In this document: one piece after another, positions 19,468 through 21,128 of the stretch
Layout of the letters: each line of letters starts with the position of its first letter
How positions within the stretch are numbered: position 1 is the first letter of the stretch
Program-made: the position numbers and the translations under genes
The notes under the pieces: model-generated
What the model was told of the DNA's origin: nothing
Seen by the model: only the letters and a program-made list of their open reading frames with translations
Database searches by the model: none
Source of the DNA: Sphaeroforma arctica JP610
Taxonomy: Eukaryota > Opisthokonta > Ichthyosporea > Ichthyophonida
Direction of reading: 5' to 3'
Assembly (NCBI RefSeq): GCF_001186125.1
Contig: NW_014040116.1
Location: 42,914 to 64,041, forward strand
DNA: 21,128 nucleotides

Positions 19468-19614
19468 CTCTTAGACTTTGTCCAGAAGCGAGTAAATTGG
19501 GCTACCCTCCTCCACCAGCCCCCACCGCTCGTGGTCGCATCCCTTTCAGGGGCACGAGCGGCCTACACTGTAAACTTCGATGGATATTTCTATGTTTTAA
19601 ACTATGTTATATAA
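19468..19614 (+). pseudogene. Possible pol linker and start of a second RNase H-like domain
   Basis: After TAA 19465 the frame reopens as LLDFVQKRVNWATLLHQPPP and reaches ARAAYTVNFDG before ending at TAA 19612. A hydrophobic strand ending in NFDG after a proline-rich linker resembles the first strand of an RNase HI domain. Some Ty3/gypsy elements of plants and oomycetes carry an extra RNase H after the first. Only the first strand is present here, so the assignment is weak. Confidence 0.3.
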
Positions 19615-19619
19615 ATTAA

Positions 19620-20080
19620 GATACAATTTAAGTCAGTTAAGATTTAGCAGTGGCAACTTGTGTGGGAATGATCGGGACTGCCTCTTGGTAAGAGCCTTAA
19701 TATCCTCGATCACACAGGACGTATCTCTAGCTGTTCTTTATTGAATAATTTTCACTAGAAGTACTAAGTGTTCAAGACCACATGTCTAATTTGTAGATAG
19801 ACAAAAGGAGGTAAGTCAAGTTAATAAAGTAGCTAATATAAATAAAGTTCCATCTGAAGAAAAGTTAAAAAAAAGAAAAAGACTGATTAAATTTTGGAGA
19901 TTGGCGGGAAGACCAAAACCTGTAAGTAGCAGTTCAGAGATTATGAAATTTAGTTTATAGTATTCTACATCTACTATCGTCTCAAATAGGTCCAAGTAAA
20001 TGAGTCATACCAAATAAGCGCCATCAAAGTGAATTTAGAACACTTTGGAAATATTGGAAAAAGAACTTGTATTGAGTTAT
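19620..20080. other. AT-rich spacer, no gene seen
   Basis: No coding frame of note. TGTGTGGGAATGATCG at 19660-19675 and CGATCACACA at 19708-19717 form an imperfect inverted pair that might be an eroded element end. Confidence 0.4.
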
Positions 20081-20284
20081 TTTAAATATAAATGAAAACC
20101 AGTTTGTTTTCTCATTTGATCTTGATATTTTAGACTGACCGGAGGCCGTATTTCTACATAGCCCCCAGTGGCTTTTAGGACTACGGACGTATGTGAAGGT
20201 ACGATCTAGTTCGTAAAGCGAAAACCAAAGTAAAATGATTTCGGTCATGGCTTATCGAGTAAGTATGTGCCTGTATGTACGAGT

Positions 20285-20521
20285 TCAAGATTTACGTTGT
20301 ACTCTATGTCGTTTAGTATTTGGTCCAGGAACCATTTCCGATGTAGGCGCCTTACGTTTGTTGCTTGGTAAGGTAATAGCCAAAGGCTGTTCTTCATTAC
20401 TAGGTAAGTTTGAACAATTTTCTGCACTGTTGGTAAGCAGATCAGAAAGCTTTGTCACATAGGAGGTAGGTGGCAAATAGGTAATTTCATATTCATCTGG
20501 GTTTGTAGAGTAAGATTTGGT
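20285..20521 (-). CDS. Possible terminal exon or element frame, hydrophilic protein with basic cluster
   Basis: On the - strand, 78 codons run from TKSYSTNPDEYEITYLPPTS to a TGA at 20287-20285. The peptide is rich in Ser, Asn, Pro and Thr and has two basic clusters near its end, SNKRKAP and TKRHRVQRKS, like a bipartite nuclear localisation signal. The + strand translation of the same stretch is less natural. There is no ATG at the start. The sequence TTGATAG just before 20521 can act as an acceptor, though its pyrimidine tract is poor. Being next to retroelement debris, it may be a gag-like or ORF1-like fragment. No family recognised. Confidence 0.3.
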   Translation of the reverse strand, partial: TKSYSTNPDEYEITYLPPTSYVTKLSDLLTNSAENCSNLPSNEEQPLAITLPSNKRKAPTSEMVPGPNTKRHRVQRKS

Positions 20522-20529
20522 CTATCAAG

Positions 20530-21128
20530 GCGATACTTAACACCTTAGATAAATATACGCGTAGGTAAATTATAAGTATCGTGATAATTTCAAAGTAAAT
20601 AAACGAAATGAGACTATTAGTAAAGTTAGGTATGCCTCGTGAAAATAGCAATACTCTGAGCGATTGTGAGGCTGAGACATTGCCTATCCTCTCAGTACTG
20701 TTTTCGCCGAAGGGATTCTATTTAGTGTTTCGTTGTCGCTCTATTAGAAACTATGGTATGTTTCGTTGGGGCAAATCCGAGAGACTCATAAAATACTACC
20801 TTTAGAAAAAATTAAAATTAAAATATTAAAATACTCTTGATGTCCTTAGTTATTGTCTTAACCAATAACTTGGCACTTATCAAGAATTACCGACTTAGCC
20901 TTCATCAGACTGGCACATCTGGTTGGCTGATCGGAGGATCAACTAGGTAACGTTAATAGTCCCTATAAACCTATATTCGGTTGAGCCATCTCGCTCGGAA
21001 GTATTCAGATAGAAATAAAGTTGAAAAGTAAATATAGTTCTATTAATAGAACTAGACCAACTCTTATGTTTTGTATTTTACTGAGGCCTTTTAATGGCCT
21101 TGTCCAAATATCTGATTTGTAAAATGGA
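20530..21128. other. AT-rich end of window
   Basis: A 65-codon + strand frame at 20608-20805 is unrecognised and not framed by signals. Two clean inverted repeats are present: AGTTATTG/CAATAACT with a 7-nt loop (20848-20870), and a perfect 20-bp palindrome TAGTTCTATTAATAGAACTA (21035-21054). Confidence 0.5.

Larger units (their letters stand above)
18967..20146. repeat. Pair of inverted repeats spanning 1.18 kb
   Basis: GCCTCCGGTCA (18967-18977) and CTAAAATATCAAGATCAAATGA (18979-19000) recur exactly, reverse-complemented, at 20136-20146 and 20112-20133. Weaker similarity extends inward to about 19033 and 20080 (TTTAAAAT-type tail). The outer boundaries are sharp at GCCTCCGG. Either these are ends of a foldback-type element that took in pol fragments, or two copies of one repeat in opposite orientation. 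Confidence 0.7.

Overview
The window reads as nuclear DNA of a eukaryote. Protein-coding frames are broken by GT-AG introns (197 to 1383 nt) packed with microsatellites, promoters of the TATA type precede single small genes, and AATAAA-type poly(A) signals follow them. I cannot name the species. The long repeat-rich introns, the NSD-type methyltransferase and the short N-myristoylation-type peptide would suit a unicellular opisthokont (an ichthyosporean-like protist or an early fungus), but that is inference.

Region 1 (about 288-5553, + strand) is the only gene whose family is secure. Six consecutive exons with matching phases encode an NSD-family histone H3 lysine methyltransferase: AWS, SET, post-SET, a PHD finger with C5HCH module, then an acidic Ser-rich tail. 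The 5' part of the gene lies outside the window and the 3' end is unresolved. Its introns hold a GT-rich microsatellite, a (TA)n run, a perfect 5 x 21-bp satellite, and a degenerate minisatellite whose units repeat the sequence of the neighbouring 5' splice site.

Region 2 (about 5.6-18.0 kb) is AT-rich and gene-poor. It contains a possible two-exon gene on the - strand (7385-7773), a 62-residue lipidated-peptide gene with TATA box and duplicated upstream element (8544-8995), a 64-residue gene with TATA box and poly(A) signal (14451-14871), a 3.2-copy tandem repeat (11525-12112), a perfect 12-bp hairpin (12134-12163), a 148-bp (TA)n tract (15934-16081) and long cryptically simple stretches built from a few short words such as CTGTAG, GACTC and GGCCT (about 12.5-17.7 kb).

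Region 3 (about 18.0-21.1 kb) is mobile-element debris. A long hairpin (18016-18137) precedes a decayed Ty3/gypsy-like pol. Reverse transcriptase is on the + strand with YVDD intact, the first half of RNase H is on the - strand, and the RNase H end is back on the + strand, so an internal inversion is likely. A pair of inverted ~70-bp repeats flanks 1.1 kb of this area, and an unassigned hydrophilic - strand frame with basic clusters lies at 20285-20521.

The parts do not form a functional pathway. One chromatin-regulator gene sits beside a repeat-rich intergenic region with small single genes and dead retroelement pieces.
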